DNA from: Oscillatoriaceae cyanobacterium Prado104
GTDB lineage: Bacteria; Cyanobacteriota; Cyanobacteriia; Cyanobacteriales; Microcoleaceae
Assembly (NCBI GenBank): GCA_025454405.1
Contig: JALOON010000032.1
Coordinates: forward strand, 81,556-145,555
DNA length: 64,000 bases
Reading direction: 5' to 3'
Positions 10,024 to 19,459 of this stretch are shown here, piece by piece. Both the position numbers and the translations under genes were made by a program. Within the stretch, counting starts at the first letter, position 1; each line of letters begins with the position of its first letter. The notes below the pieces were generated by a model. It ran no database searches. It was not told where the DNA came from and saw nothing but the letters and a program-made list of their open reading frames with translations.

Positions 10024-11181
10024 ATGAGAACTTCCAAAATGAAAACTCCTCTCATTCAGATTAACGATACGACATTGCGAGACGGAGAACAGGCGGCCGG
10101 GATTGCCTTCAATATTGAAGAAAAAATCGCGATCGCCACTTTTCTTGACTCGATCGGCGTACAAGAATTGGAAGTCGGAATTCCAGCAATGGGACAAGAA
10201 GAAGCCGAAGCGATCCGGGCGATTGCCTCCTTAGGATTGAGGGCAAAACTGCTCGGCTGGAATCGAGCCAATCTATCCGACATTCAAGCATCGATCGACT
10301 GCGGCTTGCAGCGGGTGCATATTTCCGTACCGGTTTCGGAAATTCAAATTGCAGCGAAATTTCACGGACAGTGGCGGGTAATGCTCGATCGGCTGCGGGA
10401 TGCAATCCGTTTTGCGCGCGATCGGGGTTTGAGCGTCTCGGTGGGCGGCGAAGATTCATCCAGGGCTGTGGACTCCTTCCTGCTGGATGTGGCTTGCGCG
10501 GCTTCCGAGTGGGGTGCCTTCCGGTTTCGCTTCTGCGACACCGTGGGCGTGCTCGATCCGCTGTCTACTTACAAAAAAGTGCGCCACCTGGTTAGCAATC
10601 TGACAATTCCCATCGAGATGCACACCCATAACGATCTGGGAATGGCCACAGCGAACGCGCTGGCAGGTTTGCAAGCTGGAGCCCTGTCAGTGAATACGAC
10701 TGTGAATGGATTGGGCGAAAGGGCGGGCAATGCCGCACTGGAGGAAGTGGTGATGGCATTGAAACGCATCTACGGCGTTCAAATCGGGATTGATACCAAA
10801 CAATTGTTGGAACTGTCTCGTTTGGTTGCAAAAGCATCTAATTGTCCGGTGCCTCCTTGGAAGGCAATTGTGGGCGAAAACGCCTTCGCCCACGAATCCG
10901 GCATTCACGCCCACGGCATCCTGCACGATCCCGGCACTTACGAACCTTTTGCTCCGGAGGATGTGGGCTGGGAACGGCGTTTTGTTGTAGGCAAACATTC
11001 GGGCAGGCATCTAGTTTTGAGCGTGCTGCAACAGCAAGGTATCTTCCTAGATTCCGAGGAAGTTCAATCAGTGCTAGAAGCAGTGCGGCATCAAGCGGTT
11101 GAGGTGAAGCGCAATCTCACCATAGAAGAACTTTTGAGTTTAGTTCCCCAAGCGAGGTCATACGCTCATGCTAACGGATGA
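10024..11181 (+). CDS. nifV: homocitrate synthase NifV
   Basis: 385-residue homocitrate synthase; condenses acetyl-CoA with 2-oxoglutarate to make the organic ligand of FeMo-cofactor. The alpha-isopropylmalate/homocitrate synthase signature is at the N-terminus (INDTTLRDGEQAAG), with the metal-binding HTHNDLGMA and the downstream HESGIHAHGILHD and VGKHSGRH motifs. Either the ATG at 10024 or the one at 10039 could be the start. The last 14 bases overlap nifZ. Confidence 0.96.
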   Translation: MRTSKMKTPLIQINDTTLRDGEQAAGIAFNIEEKIAIATFLDSIGVQELEVGIPAMGQEEAEAIRAIASLGLRAKLLGWNRANLSDIQASIDCGLQRVHISVPVSEIQIAAKFHGQWRVMLDRLRDAIRFARDRGLSVSVGGEDSSRAVDSFLLDVACAASEWGAFRFRFCDTVGVLDPLSTYKKVRHLVSNLTIPIEMHTHNDLGMATANALAGLQAGALSVNTTVNGLGERAGNAALEEVVMALKRIYGVQIGIDTKQLLELSRLVAKASNCPVPPWKAIVGENAFAHESGIHAHGILHDPGTYEPFAPEDVGWERRFVVGKHSGRHLVLSVLQQQGIFLDSEEVQSVLEAVRHQAVEVKRNLTIEELLSLVPQARSYAHANG

Positions 11182-11434
11182 AATTGAAATCGATTCTCCG
11201 CCCGTGTTTGACATGGGTGATAAGGTGCGATCGCTCAAACAGATTCGCAATGACGGTACGTTTCCAGGTAAGGATGTGGGCGAAATCTTGGTAAGAAAAG
11301 GCGATGTAGGCTATGTCGTCAGCATCGGCACTTATTTGCAAAGTGCCTATATCTATGCCGTGCATTTCATCAGCAGGGGTCACGTTGTCGGTTGCCGTAA
11401 AAGAGAACTTGAAATAGTTGAGGAAGTTAAATGA
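11168..11434 (+). CDS. nifZ: nitrogen fixation protein NifZ
   Basis: 88-residue NifZ, an accessory factor for P-cluster maturation of the MoFe protein. The family pattern FDMGDKVRSLKQIRNDGTFPG and KGDVGYVVSIGTYLQ is clear. The gene starts inside the end of nifV and overlaps nifT by an ATGA at 11431-11434, so the three are tightly coupled. Confidence 0.95.
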   Translation: MLTDEIEIDSPPVFDMGDKVRSLKQIRNDGTFPGKDVGEILVRKGDVGYVVSIGTYLQSAYIYAVHFISRGHVVGCRKRELEIVEEVK

Positions 11435-11634
11435 AAGTGATGCTCCGCCGAAATAGTGCCGGACACCTGACTGTCTACGTAGCCAAAAAAGATTTGGAAG
11501 AAGAAGTTGTTAAGGAAGTAGACGTAAATAGTGAAAAGATTTTCACGCTTGCTAATGGCTGGGAACTGTCGATCGCAGGCTTGGAAGAACCGTTACAACT
11601 GCCGAAAACTGTAGAAGCTAGACGCATTGCTTAG
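11431..11634 (+). CDS. nifT: nitrogen fixation protein NifT/FixU
   Basis: 67-residue NifT, a small conserved nif-cluster protein of unclear function. It starts with MKVMLRRNSAGHLTVYVAKKDLEE and has the family's usual length. It is translationally coupled to nifZ by a four-base overlap. Confidence 0.95.
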   Translation: MKVMLRRNSAGHLTVYVAKKDLEEEVVKEVDVNSEKIFTLANGWELSIAGLEEPLQLPKTVEARRIA

Positions 11635-11645
11635 GAGGTAAAGCC

Positions 11646-12395
11646 GTGGCTGATTTTAATAACTGCTCGCCAAAAGAATTCTGTTTGGAAGGTCAGTTTT
11701 TGGGTTTTGCGACTGATGATGGGAAATTAAAATACCTGCGTTTGAGCGTTTTGTCGGAAGAAATGCAGATTAAAATTCCCAAAGCCATGCGGTTTACTGT
11801 GGCGTTATTGCTTCAGCCCGGCGAATCAATTCGGGTAACTGGTACGGGCAAGTACGGCCGTGCCGGTCAAGCCAAACTCAAGGCGACTCAGATCGTACCG
11901 CTGGCAGAATCTGACATTCCGAGCGCGCTGGAAATACCTTCTACGTCGGTGGTTTCAGTTACTCCTGCTGCCAAAATAGGTGTTGCTCGATCGGGCTGTG
12001 AAATTTTCGCTGGCAATTCTGGAGCGATTGCTACCAACGCTGACGAGGTAAGTATTGGGGGATTATCGGTCAAGGTCGATCGAACTTTCACCCAGCAAAG
12101 ATCTAAAAACCCACCCAAAGTCAAAGTTTTGGTTTGTCAAAAATCTGGCTGTTTGAAGCGAGGGGGAAAAAAATTGTGCGAGGATTTAGATCGGACAATT
12201 TGCGATCGCCAATGGGAAAACTATGTGACGATCGAACGCACTGGATGTCTCAAGCGTTGTTCTTCTGCTCCCAACCTAGTAATTATGCCAGGAAAACAGC
12301 GCCATAAAGAGGTTCGCCCTAAAACGCTGCCGCAGATAACTGATGCTATCCACAACTTAATTGGAGGCGAGGGTTGCGTTGCAACCAGAGGATAA
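11646..12395 (+). CDS. (2Fe-2S) thioredoxin-like ferredoxin domain protein
   Basis: 249-residue two-part protein. The N-terminal part (about 1-95, with SIRVTGTGKYG) looks like a small beta-rich domain; the C-terminal part (about 160-235) has the thioredoxin-like [2Fe-2S] ferredoxin pattern VLVCQKSGCLKRGG and IERTGCLKRCSSAPN, with the cluster cysteines. A GTG start at 11646 is supported by GGAGGT seven bases upstream. Last gene of the nifP-nifV-nifZ-nifT operon; an electron-transfer role in nitrogen fixation is plausible but unproven. Confidence 0.85.
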   Translation: MADFNNCSPKEFCLEGQFLGFATDDGKLKYLRLSVLSEEMQIKIPKAMRFTVALLLQPGESIRVTGTGKYGRAGQAKLKATQIVPLAESDIPSALEIPSTSVVSVTPAAKIGVARSGCEIFAGNSGAIATNADEVSIGGLSVKVDRTFTQQRSKNPPKVKVLVCQKSGCLKRGGKKLCEDLDRTICDRQWENYVTIERTGCLKRCSSAPNLVIMPGKQRHKEVRPKTLPQITDAIHNLIGGEGCVATRG

Positions 12396-12429
12396 ATACT
12401 GTTTCCAAATATTCAATTATACCTTATTC

Positions 12430-12476
12430 AACCTCCTCAAAGTCAGATTTTTTACTGAACAATGAGGAGGTTTTTT
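12430..12476 (+). terminator. intrinsic terminator of the nifP-nifT operon
   Basis: A perfect 10-bp stem AACCTCCTCA / TGAGGAGGTT (12430-12439 and 12463-12472) followed by a T-run lies 35 bases after the last nif gene of the plus-strand operon. Confidence 0.85.
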
Positions 12477-12671
12477 GATGGTAAATATTCGTAATTATTC
12501 ATCTCTCTCATCTCTCCCTCTGTGTCCTCTGGCGCTGGTGCGGTTAAATTCTTCCGATGCTAGATCTTGTGAAGATCGCTACAAAATAGATTCAGCTTTC
12601 GGACTAAAGTCCGCACTGCGAACCTTGTTTGTTACGGTAATCGATCGGACATAATATTATTTGTCTCGATG

Positions 12672-13142
12672 TCAAGTTTCAAATCGATCGATCGTTGCAA
12701 TCAATGCATCGAAAACGCGATCGCTAGCTTGTCGAACAACCGGACTTAATTCTAGACCAAATCCCAAATTTTGCGCTTCAATTAAATACACCGTAACATC
12801 TTCTGGAAACTCATCTCGATAGATTTTGCGACCTGCCGCGATCGCGCCATCCCAGCGAAAATCGTGCAAAGTATAACTCGGTTCTGGCAGTTTTTCCAAC
12901 TCAGCACCCGGTACTTTGTAAATAGCACCAGGTTCCGATCCGGTTGAACTGGCATCAATAATTATCAAGGATTTACTGCCTCGCGCTCGAAACATCACAT
13001 CCATACCGCCCGTGCCGCAGTCATATACTTGTACTTGAGGGTGAGGGTAATTTTGCAAATACTGCTGCAATCGTTGGGCGATTAATACACCCACTCCATC
13101 ATCGCATCGATTGAGATTGCCGCAGCCAATTATTGCTAGCAT
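12672..13142 (-). CDS. hupW: hydrogenase maturation protease
   Basis: 156-residue HupW-type endopeptidase that trims the C-terminus of the hydrogenase large subunit after nickel insertion. Seen: the N-terminal GCGNLNRCDDGVG motif, the conserved Asp in LIIIDAS, and the His in LHDFRWDG, the nickel-contacting residues of this family. It follows hupL on the same strand, about 414 bases downstream, across repeats. Confidence 0.93.
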   Translation of the reverse strand: MLAIIGCGNLNRCDDGVGVLIAQRLQQYLQNYPHPQVQVYDCGTGGMDVMFRARGSKSLIIIDASSTGSEPGAIYKVPGAELEKLPEPSYTLHDFRWDGAIAAGRKIYRDEFPEDVTVYLIEAQNLGFGLELSPVVRQASDRVFDALIATIDRFET

Positions 13143-13147
13143 TGTTT

Positions 13148-13265
13148 GATAGTTGACAGTTGACAGTTGACAGTTGACAGTTGACAGTTGACAGTTGACA
13201 GTTGACAGTCGATCGTTGACAGTTGACAGTTGACAGTCGATCGTTGATAGTCGATCGTTGATAGC
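13148..13265. repeat. (GTTGACA)n heptamer repeat between hupW and hupL
   Basis: About eight tandem GTTGACA units followed by variant units broken by CGATCG. The same heptamer recurs at 53303-53356, and a related (GTTGATA)n tract at about 4505. Confidence 0.85.
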
Positions 13266-13344
13266 TTGCCCTGAGCTTGTCGAAGGGTTGACAGTTGTTA
13301 GCGATAAGAATTCTTATTCCTTCTTCGTGTTTGTATATGTTGCG

Positions 13345-13470
13345 CGATCGCTATTAAACATCTTCAAATAAGAATCTCAAGCTTTGCATTCTGATGTAGG
13401 GGTGAAGCATTTGGGCGACAATTTATGCCGAAAACAATCAGTTTTATGTCCAAATGCTTCACCCAACCCC
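13345..13470. repeat. dispersed interrupted palindrome (GTGAAGCATTTGG family), copy 1
   Basis: GGGTGAAGCATTTGGGCGAC and ATGTCCAAATGCTTCACCC form a long imperfect hairpin, preceded by AAGAATCTCAAGCTTTGCA and GATGTAGGG. The same unit of about 120 bp occurs at 15345-15465, inverted at 45325-45435, and in degraded form at 48950-49105 and 30540-30615. No coding capacity; MITE-like. Confidence 0.85.
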
Positions 13471-13556
13471 GCAGAGAGCGATCGATCGCAGAGGACTTAA
13501 TTTCTTTTTAGGAGAAATCTAATGTACCCGATCGGCCTGCAATCTGCTGTATTGCC

Positions 13557-15152
13557 TCACGCCGTTCTAAACCGCGCCAATTCCTCGCCCGTCTTGGCAT
13601 CGTGGGCGTGAACCGTACATACCAAACAGGAATCGAAAGAACGCGCCACGTGACCGACTTCAACCGGATCGGTCGGATCGACTACGGGCGTACCCACCAA
13701 AGCAGTCTCGATCGGACCTAAAGCACCCATCCCATCCCGCGGGCCGATGTTCCAGGTACTCGGCGCAATCACCTGATAGTTCTTAATCTTGCCAGCCTCA
13801 ATTTCCACCCAGTGGCAGAGAGAACCGCGCGATGCTTCCGTGGCACCCCAACCTTGACCGTCTTTTTCCGTCGGTTTGATGTACCAGGGGTCAGACAGTT
13901 TGAACTCCCGCAAACAGCGTTCGGCCTCGCGGTAGAGTTTGACAATTTCATGGACGCGGGCCAACTGGCGCAGGTGGATGCTAGCGCCGCCCATTGATTT
14001 GAAAGCATCCAAAATGAAGCCATCGTAATGCTGCCAGCCTTCACCGTGTTTGCCGCCCGCCACCAACTGCCGCGCTAGCGGTCCGGCCTCTAAGCGTCCG
14101 AGTTCTTGGTGCCGCACTGCACTCGCCCAAGAATAAGATCCGTCAAAGTCTTTATCATTTTTAGGAATGGGATTTGTAGTGCGATCGAACGGATGCACGT
14201 CTGCACCGCCTTCGTCGTACCAGGAGTGCGTGGTATTTTCCCTAGCAAAGCCGTGTTCCATCAGCGTGTGGCTGTCACTGAAGCTGTCGTAAACGCCGCT
14301 CTTCATAATTACAGCACTGTTGCGACCTGCGATCGTCGGCTTCTGATAGCGGTCTTCATGGGGCAGATAGCCCCAAGTTACGTAACGCCCGCAGCCCACG
14401 CCGTAAGTGTCCAGTCCGATATCCAAACCCATCCGCCAATAGAATCCCAGATCGGAATTGGCGTGTTCCGGCTTTTCATCAATCCATGCCATGAAGTCAT
14501 CGTAGGTTTGGATTTGTTCGTAACGTTCCAGAGAACAGCCCAACCAAACGGGTTCCAACCAGTTTCTGCGGAAGTAATCGAGGATTGCCCAGGCGCGGGT
14601 GACATCGGTCAGCGTCGGGGCGCACATCACGCCGCCGGGAACCATATAGCTGGAGTGAGGCCACTGACCGCCAAACAAGGCGTAAACTTCTACAGGTTTG
14701 GCAGAAATGGTAACGCCCAGTTCGTAATGCTTGCCCGTGAAAGCGGTGAAGCGCCTGCTTGCTTCTTCGTAAAAGGGGCTGTGTTGGTATTTTTTGTGGG
14801 TGAGGTCGATCGCGAACAGTCCGTAAAAATAGCGGGGAATGCTTTGAATCGATTCCACAATCTGCCCTAAATTCCGTGCCAGAATTGCGTTGCGCGGGAC
14901 TTCCGTGCCCCAGGCCGTATCTAGCGCCCAGGACGCGCAGGTGAGGTGGGATGCGCCGCAAATGCCGCAGATACGGGGAGTAACGATCAATCCTGCCTGG
15001 GGGTCTTTGCCTTTGAGGATGACTTCAAATCCGCGAAATAATTCAGCATGAGTCCAGGCGTTGGTGACAACTCCGTCCTCGATTTCAACTCGCACGTCTA
15101 AGTCGCCTTCCACCCGTCCGACAGGTGAAATGTCTAAAGTTTGAACTGGCAT
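13557..15152 (-). CDS. hupL: uptake [NiFe]-hydrogenase large subunit
   Basis: 531-residue large subunit of the group 2a uptake hydrogenase, which re-oxidises H2 released by nitrogenase. Nickel ligand motifs are present at both ends: RICGICGASH near the N-terminus and DSCLVCTVH near the C-terminus, followed by a 16-residue tail to be cut by the maturation protease. The gene is continuous, with no sign of the excision element found in hupL of some Anabaena. Separated from hupS by 491 bases of repeats. Confidence 0.98.
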   Translation of the reverse strand: MPVQTLDISPVGRVEGDLDVRVEIEDGVVTNAWTHAELFRGFEVILKGKDPQAGLIVTPRICGICGASHLTCASWALDTAWGTEVPRNAILARNLGQIVESIQSIPRYFYGLFAIDLTHKKYQHSPFYEEASRRFTAFTGKHYELGVTISAKPVEVYALFGGQWPHSSYMVPGGVMCAPTLTDVTRAWAILDYFRRNWLEPVWLGCSLERYEQIQTYDDFMAWIDEKPEHANSDLGFYWRMGLDIGLDTYGVGCGRYVTWGYLPHEDRYQKPTIAGRNSAVIMKSGVYDSFSDSHTLMEHGFARENTTHSWYDEGGADVHPFDRTTNPIPKNDKDFDGSYSWASAVRHQELGRLEAGPLARQLVAGGKHGEGWQHYDGFILDAFKSMGGASIHLRQLARVHEIVKLYREAERCLREFKLSDPWYIKPTEKDGQGWGATEASRGSLCHWVEIEAGKIKNYQVIAPSTWNIGPRDGMGALGPIETALVGTPVVDPTDPVEVGHVARSFDSCLVCTVHAHDAKTGEELARFRTA

Positions 15153-15643
15153 GGTGATTTCTCTGAAGTGTGTTTTAGTGGTTGATGTTGGCGGGACGCG
15201 GGTGCATTGGTGTCAATTTACGATCGAAAGCTAGTATCAAACTGTTGTTTCATCCTTAGATCTAGATCCCCCCTAGCCCCCCTTAAGAAGGGGGGGACCG
15301 GAAGTGCTAGCCCCTTTGTTAAGGGGGGGATTGGAAACATTTAGATATCTGGTAAAAAGAATCTCTTGCGGTTCGATTGATGTAGGGGTGAAGCATTTGG
15401 GCGACAATTTATGCCGAATCGTGCGAGATTTTATGTCCAAATGCTTCACCCTCCCCCACCTACCGCGATCTCAAAGTCCCCTTCTTCAGGGGGGGGACTG
15501 GAAACGCTCAAAGTCCCCCTTCTTAAGGGGGATTTAGGGGGATCTAGACTCAGGAACCAGCGAAATTTCTCAAAGATTTCAGTCTTCAGTTGACACAAAT
15601 GACGCACGCGCTCTATATGTAAGGCGCGTAGCGCGCACCTTGC
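15153..15643. repeat. hupS-hupL spacer filled with nested hairpin repeats
   Basis: A pair of CCCCCTTAAG/CTTAAGGGGG elements (about 15255-15330 and 15470-15552), with AGATCTAGATCCCCC at one end and GGGGGATCTAGA at the other, encloses a second copy of the GTGAAGCATTTGG palindrome (15345-15465). Long hairpins between hupS and hupL are also known in heterocystous strains, where they are thought to stabilise the message; this is a comparable arrangement with different sequence (inference). Confidence 0.8.
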
Positions 15644-16606
15644 TTAAACGACGAACATATCTTCTTCGGCCCAGCGGGGCGTGGCATCTTTTGCCACGAT
15701 CGTCATCAGCGCGTAATCTTTCTTTTTAAAGCCGGGAGGCAGTTCTTTCGGCACTCCCATCACCGTCTGCGTTTTAAACACGGTTCCCGGTTTGAGATCG
15801 TGGAAGGGGAATTCTGGTTCGGTGCAACCCAGACAGGGCATCCCGACGCGGGTTTTCGAGGAAACTCGGTTCCACAAAATCCGGTTGCAGGAAGAGTGGG
15901 TCATCGGGCCGCGACAGCCCAGATCGTAGAACAAACAGCCGTTGCGCTGACCGAACTCACCTGTAGAAGCTTTGTAGGCAAAGTGGACGTTGCGAGTACA
16001 GCCTGTTTGCGTGAAGCTTTTGAAGAAAGTTTGGGGGCGGTTGAATTCGTCGAGGGTGATGTCGCCGATGCGTCCGGTCGCGATCGCCACTAAGATTTGA
16101 GTAATCCAGTCGGGGTGTGCGGGGCAACCGGGGATATTAATTACGGGCAATCCCGCTTTCGATTTGTAATCAGTCCCCAAAAATCCGCCTTCTTTACGTT
16201 TGAGAAACTGCAATCCTACCGAATCGCTCGGGTTCGGTTCCATTGCCGGAATGCCGCCCCAAGTAGCGCAATCCCCTACAGCAACTACAAAACTAGCGGC
16301 TTTGGCCAAGTCATCAAGCCAATCTTTCATCGGGCGGTGGGCGAAGCGATTCCAATTGCCGGTGCCGTTGGGGGCATTCACCACGCTGCCTTCAAATACC
16401 AAAATATCCAAGGAAATTGCGCCGCTGATGCAGTCTCGCAGGAGTTGTTGCAGGTTGTCGCCCAATTCCAACCCCAGGGAGGGATGCCACAGGACGTTGA
16501 AACCAAAGTCTGAAATCAAATCGCAAACGCTGGGTTCTTCTGCATTGAGAAAAGACATGGTGTTGCCAGAACAGGCACCACCCTGGAGCCAGAGAATATT
16601 GGTCAT
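15644..16606 (-). CDS. hupS: uptake [NiFe]-hydrogenase small subunit
   Basis: 320-residue Fe-S subunit that carries electrons from the HupL active site. It begins directly with MTNILWLQGGACSGNTMSF and has no Tat signal peptide, as in cyanobacterial group 2a enzymes. Cluster ligands are visible in GGACSG, VGDCATWGG, NIPGCPAHP and the Cys-rich segment FYDLGCRGPMTHSSC to MPCLGCTEPEFPF. First gene of hupS-hupL-hupW; its promoter would lie in the 800-base region shared with the divergent TPR gene. Confidence 0.98.
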   Translation of the reverse strand: MTNILWLQGGACSGNTMSFLNAEEPSVCDLISDFGFNVLWHPSLGLELGDNLQQLLRDCISGAISLDILVFEGSVVNAPNGTGNWNRFAHRPMKDWLDDLAKAASFVVAVGDCATWGGIPAMEPNPSDSVGLQFLKRKEGGFLGTDYKSKAGLPVINIPGCPAHPDWITQILVAIATGRIGDITLDEFNRPQTFFKSFTQTGCTRNVHFAYKASTGEFGQRNGCLFYDLGCRGPMTHSSCNRILWNRVSSKTRVGMPCLGCTEPEFPFHDLKPGTVFKTQTVMGVPKELPPGFKKKDYALMTIVAKDATPRWAEEDMFVV

Positions 16607-17407
16607 ACAATATTTGATTCAAATTAAGTTTTTCGGAGTTCCGACATCAATTTTTAGTCAGTCTTTAGCAACAACAACAGAGACTAGCATCTATAAATTG
16701 AGCTGACTAAAACTTTGAGGATTTATTTATTATCCAGTCTGCTTTGAGAATTGGTGCGACGCCTATAACAAAAATTCATATTTCTTTATTGACTGAGATG
16801 ATGAATTTATATTTAGTCATTATTTAGTCATCAAAGCTCTGGTTTAAAGATAATATTTTGATTTAACAAGATGGGTGCAAACCGCCTGACTTTCACTATC
16901 AAAAACAGTAAATTTTCCACACTGTCAAGCTTTTCAGGACTTAAAAATTTTCATGCCCAGCATCGATCCTGGGGTACATACCAATAATTATTATCAATAA
17001 GTTCCCATGACTTTAGCATAAAAAATTACTTGCAAAGACAAATTTACTTCCAGTTTAAACAACTTTTTTGTTGTTAAATACGGCTGGAATAACTATAAAA
17101 TGGGTTTGTCAAACTCGCCAAAAAATAAAGCAAATATAAAATTGCGATCGCCTCGCATTAAAAAATACTTAAACCGTTATTTTGGATACAATTTCTTGGC
17201 AAACACTGGCATAAAAATTGAAGGTTAGCACTTGATGAGTGCGCCCGAACTCGAACAAAAGAAAAATAAGTTCTGAGGTAGAGATTCTTAAAGAAAATAT
17301 AGAAAGAGCAAACATTCCTTAAATTCAAACAATTAAGGATTACCTGCAAATCTAGAAAATTTCTGCTGCCAACTAATTAAGATAATTAATCAGGAGAGCC
17401 GCAAATA
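16607..17407. promoter_or_regulatory. divergent upstream region of hupS and the TPR gene
   Basis: 800 AT-rich bases with no gene. This should hold the hupS promoter (minus) and that of the plus-strand accessory/hyp genes. The nearest thing to an NtcA box is GTA-N8-TAA at 16974-16987, which fails the consensus. AGGAG at 17392-17396 is the ribosome-binding site of the TPR gene. Confidence 0.45.
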
Positions 17408-18382
17408 ATGCCCACAATGACCGAAACGGCTGTCAAGGCAGCGATCGCAGCGATCGAATCCGAATCGGCAACGGCGATCGAAAAAATAGAAATGCTGCTG
17501 GAAATGGGGAACCGCTTGCAGCAGCAGCCGAAAGATCCCGAACAACTGCACCAGGCGATCGCGCTTTACCGACACGCGATCGACCTCAGCCAGCCGGATT
17601 ACCCGCTGCTGCGGGCGCGGGCGATGGCAGGTACGGGAACTGCATTGCGATCGATTCCCACCGAAGGAATTGACTTGTTATTGCAAGCAAAATCTTGGTA
17701 CGAGGAAGCGCTGCCGATCCTGCAAGAATATGCCGAACCGGTGGAAATTGCCGAAGCCGAGATGAACTTGGGACTGGCGTTGCAAGCGCTGGTGCCAGCA
17801 GGCAAAGCCCGCATCGCAGATAGCATTCAAGCCTACCAGCGAGCGTTGCGCGCCTTCGCGCCGGATACTTACCCCCAGGAATACGCGATTTTGCAAAACA
17901 ATATCGCGATCGCCTATTTGTCCGTACCGCTATCTGGAGGCGACATCTCGCAGGGAATGGCGGTGCAAACCTTCGAGCAAGCCCTGCAGTGGATTAACCC
18001 GATCGACCATCCCAGCGAATACGCGATGCTGCAAAACAATTTGGGTAACGCCTTGCAATACCTGCCCAGCACGCATCCGGTAGAAAATAATTGGCGGGCG
18101 ATCGAGGCCTACGACGCAGCGCTGAAAATCCGCACCGCAAGGGATACGCCGATCGAATATGCCAATACGATCGCCAACAAAGCCAACGCCCTGTCTAATT
18201 TGCCGGATGACTTAGAACATCCAGAAATTCTGAACCGCCATCACCTGCAACAAGCCCTAGATTACTACTGGGAAGCCAAGGAAATTTTCTGGCAACACGG
18301 TTGTTACGAACAAGCAGAAACTGTAGCGCGGGCGCTCGGGGAGATCGATCGGGAATTAAACACAGAAATTACGCATCAATAA
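17408..18382 (+). CDS. TPR protein of the hup/hyp accessory set
   Basis: 324-residue soluble, helical repeat protein with several tetratricopeptide-like units, e.g. AYQRALRAFAPDTYPQEYA and EYAMLQNNLGNALQYL. Proteins of this type are encoded beside hupSL/hyp genes in cyanobacteria (alr0691 in the extended hyp operon of Anabaena PCC 7120, from memory) and have been proposed to help mature or stabilise the hydrogenase small subunit. AGGAG precedes the ATG by 11 bases. A scaffold role is inference. Confidence 0.85.
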   Translation: MPTMTETAVKAAIAAIESESATAIEKIEMLLEMGNRLQQQPKDPEQLHQAIALYRHAIDLSQPDYPLLRARAMAGTGTALRSIPTEGIDLLLQAKSWYEEALPILQEYAEPVEIAEAEMNLGLALQALVPAGKARIADSIQAYQRALRAFAPDTYPQEYAILQNNIAIAYLSVPLSGGDISQGMAVQTFEQALQWINPIDHPSEYAMLQNNLGNALQYLPSTHPVENNWRAIEAYDAALKIRTARDTPIEYANTIANKANALSNLPDDLEHPEILNRHHLQQALDYYWEAKEIFWQHGCYEQAETVARALGEIDRELNTEITHQ

Positions 18383-18720
18383 TGTATGAAAATGTATCGA
18401 TGTTGTTGTTAGTGCGATCGACAGCAAAGCAATTACATCGTCTATTTTTCATCTCTTTGATGCGCAATAAATTAGTTTGTAGCGTTCGCATCTTGCACCA
18501 CTGTCAACAAGCCTGTAGGGTTCACCAACATCTTTAAAGCCGACAGATAGGTTAAATGAACCCGCCCTACTCACGAGAAATTCCCAATTAACGCTCCCTG
18601 CAAGATATCATAAATGAGGACTTAAGTACTCTAAAAATGATGGCTAAAATCCTCACCTAGAAACGTTTTTATCGAAATCTTGCCCGAGTTAAAATGATTC
18701 ACAATAGGAGTTAATCGACC
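18383..18720. other. gap without recognised features
   Basis: 338 bases between the TPR gene and the first small membrane protein gene. No gene, repeat family or strong hairpin was recognised apart from AGGAG just before 18721. Confidence 0.5.
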
Positions 18721-18987
18721 ATGAACGAACTGTTAAACGATCCGTTAATTCACAATTTCCTGTCTGATTTTATGGCGGGTGAAGTGACATTGTGGACGGG
18801 GACGGTATGGCTGGCGATCGCTGCTGGCCTATCAATTGTAGGAGGTGCGATCGGCGGTGTAGTGCTAGCAAGTAAAGATTTAGGTTACGAATTGGCTGCG
18901 ATGATTGGCGGACTTTTCGGCCCGGCTGCAGTAATTCCGGCAACCGTGCTGGGACTGTTGTTGATTGGCAGCGGTTCGTTGAATTAG
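18721..18987 (+). CDS. small membrane protein of the hup/hyp accessory set
   Basis: 88-residue protein with two predicted membrane helices rich in Gly and Ala (WLAIAAGLSIVGGAIGGVV and a second ending PATVLGLLLIGSGSLN). AGGAG precedes the ATG. It matches in size and place the small proteins encoded upstream of hypF in Anabaena (asr0689/asr0690, from memory); function unknown. Confidence 0.75.
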   Translation: MNELLNDPLIHNFLSDFMAGEVTLWTGTVWLAIAAGLSIVGGAIGGVVLASKDLGYELAAMIGGLFGPAAVIPATVLGLLLIGSGSLN

Positions 18988-19008
18988 CTCCAATAAAGAT
19001 CGCAAACA

Positions 19009-19220
19009 ACATTTCGTTCGTAGTGCGGACTTCAGTCCGTTGAATTTGCGGACTAAAGTCCACACTACAAACAATTCAACATTTCGTTCGTAGTGCGGAC
19101 TTTAGTCCGTTGAGATTGCGGACTAAAGTCCACACTACAAACAATTCAACATTTCGTTCGTAGTGCGGACTTCAGTCCGTTGAGATTGCGAACTAAAGTC
19201 CGCACTACAAACAATTCAAA
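19009..19220. repeat. three 70-bp tandem hairpins (TAGTGCGGACTTCAGTCCG family)
   Basis: The units begin at 19021, 19091 and 19161, exactly 70 bases apart. Each holds TAGTGCGGACTTCAGTCCG followed by CGGACTAAAGTCCACACTA, an inverted repeat. The third unit differs by a few bases. Single copies of the family are at about 12598, 19470, 27080-27135, 28990, 42223-42280 and 49275-49332. Confidence 0.9.
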
Positions 19221-19234
19221 TTAGGAGAACATCA

Positions 19235-19459
19235 ATGCTAGAAGTAGGCTGGTTTTCAACCAAATTACTGTTAAAAGGAAAACTGCTGCGCAACCCCGGC
19301 TACTTTGCACGGGACGTAGCGATCGGCATTGCCCTCGGCACGGGGCTGCTGGTGGGATTGAATAGTTTAGAAGCGCCTCTGTGGCTGGCGATCGCGGTTT
19401 CCAGCCTGGTGACTGGCAGCTTGATGCCTTTTTTGTTGAAAGACGTGAAAATGCAATAA
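19235..19459 (+). CDS. small membrane protein of the hup/hyp accessory set
   Basis: 74-residue protein with a central hydrophobic stretch able to form two short membrane helices (DVAIGIALGTGLLVGL and PLWLAIAVSSLVTGSLMPF) and a basic N-terminal segment (KLLLKGKLLR). TTAGGAG precedes the ATG. It is the second of two tiny membrane proteins in this operon; function unknown. Confidence 0.75.
   Translation: MLEVGWFSTKLLLKGKLLRNPGYFARDVAIGIALGTGLLVGLNSLEAPLWLAIAVSSLVTGSLMPFLLKDVKMQ

Noticed and set aside
13557..15152. Developmental excision element in hupL, or in fdxN/nifD
   Set aside because: hupL and fdxN are continuous and full length, the visible part of nifD is intact, and no xis-type recombinase is present.
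16974..16987. Possible NtcA box (GTA-N8-TAA) upstream of hupS
   Set aside because: The consensus GTA-N8-TAC is not met, and such near matches are expected by chance in AT-rich DNA.
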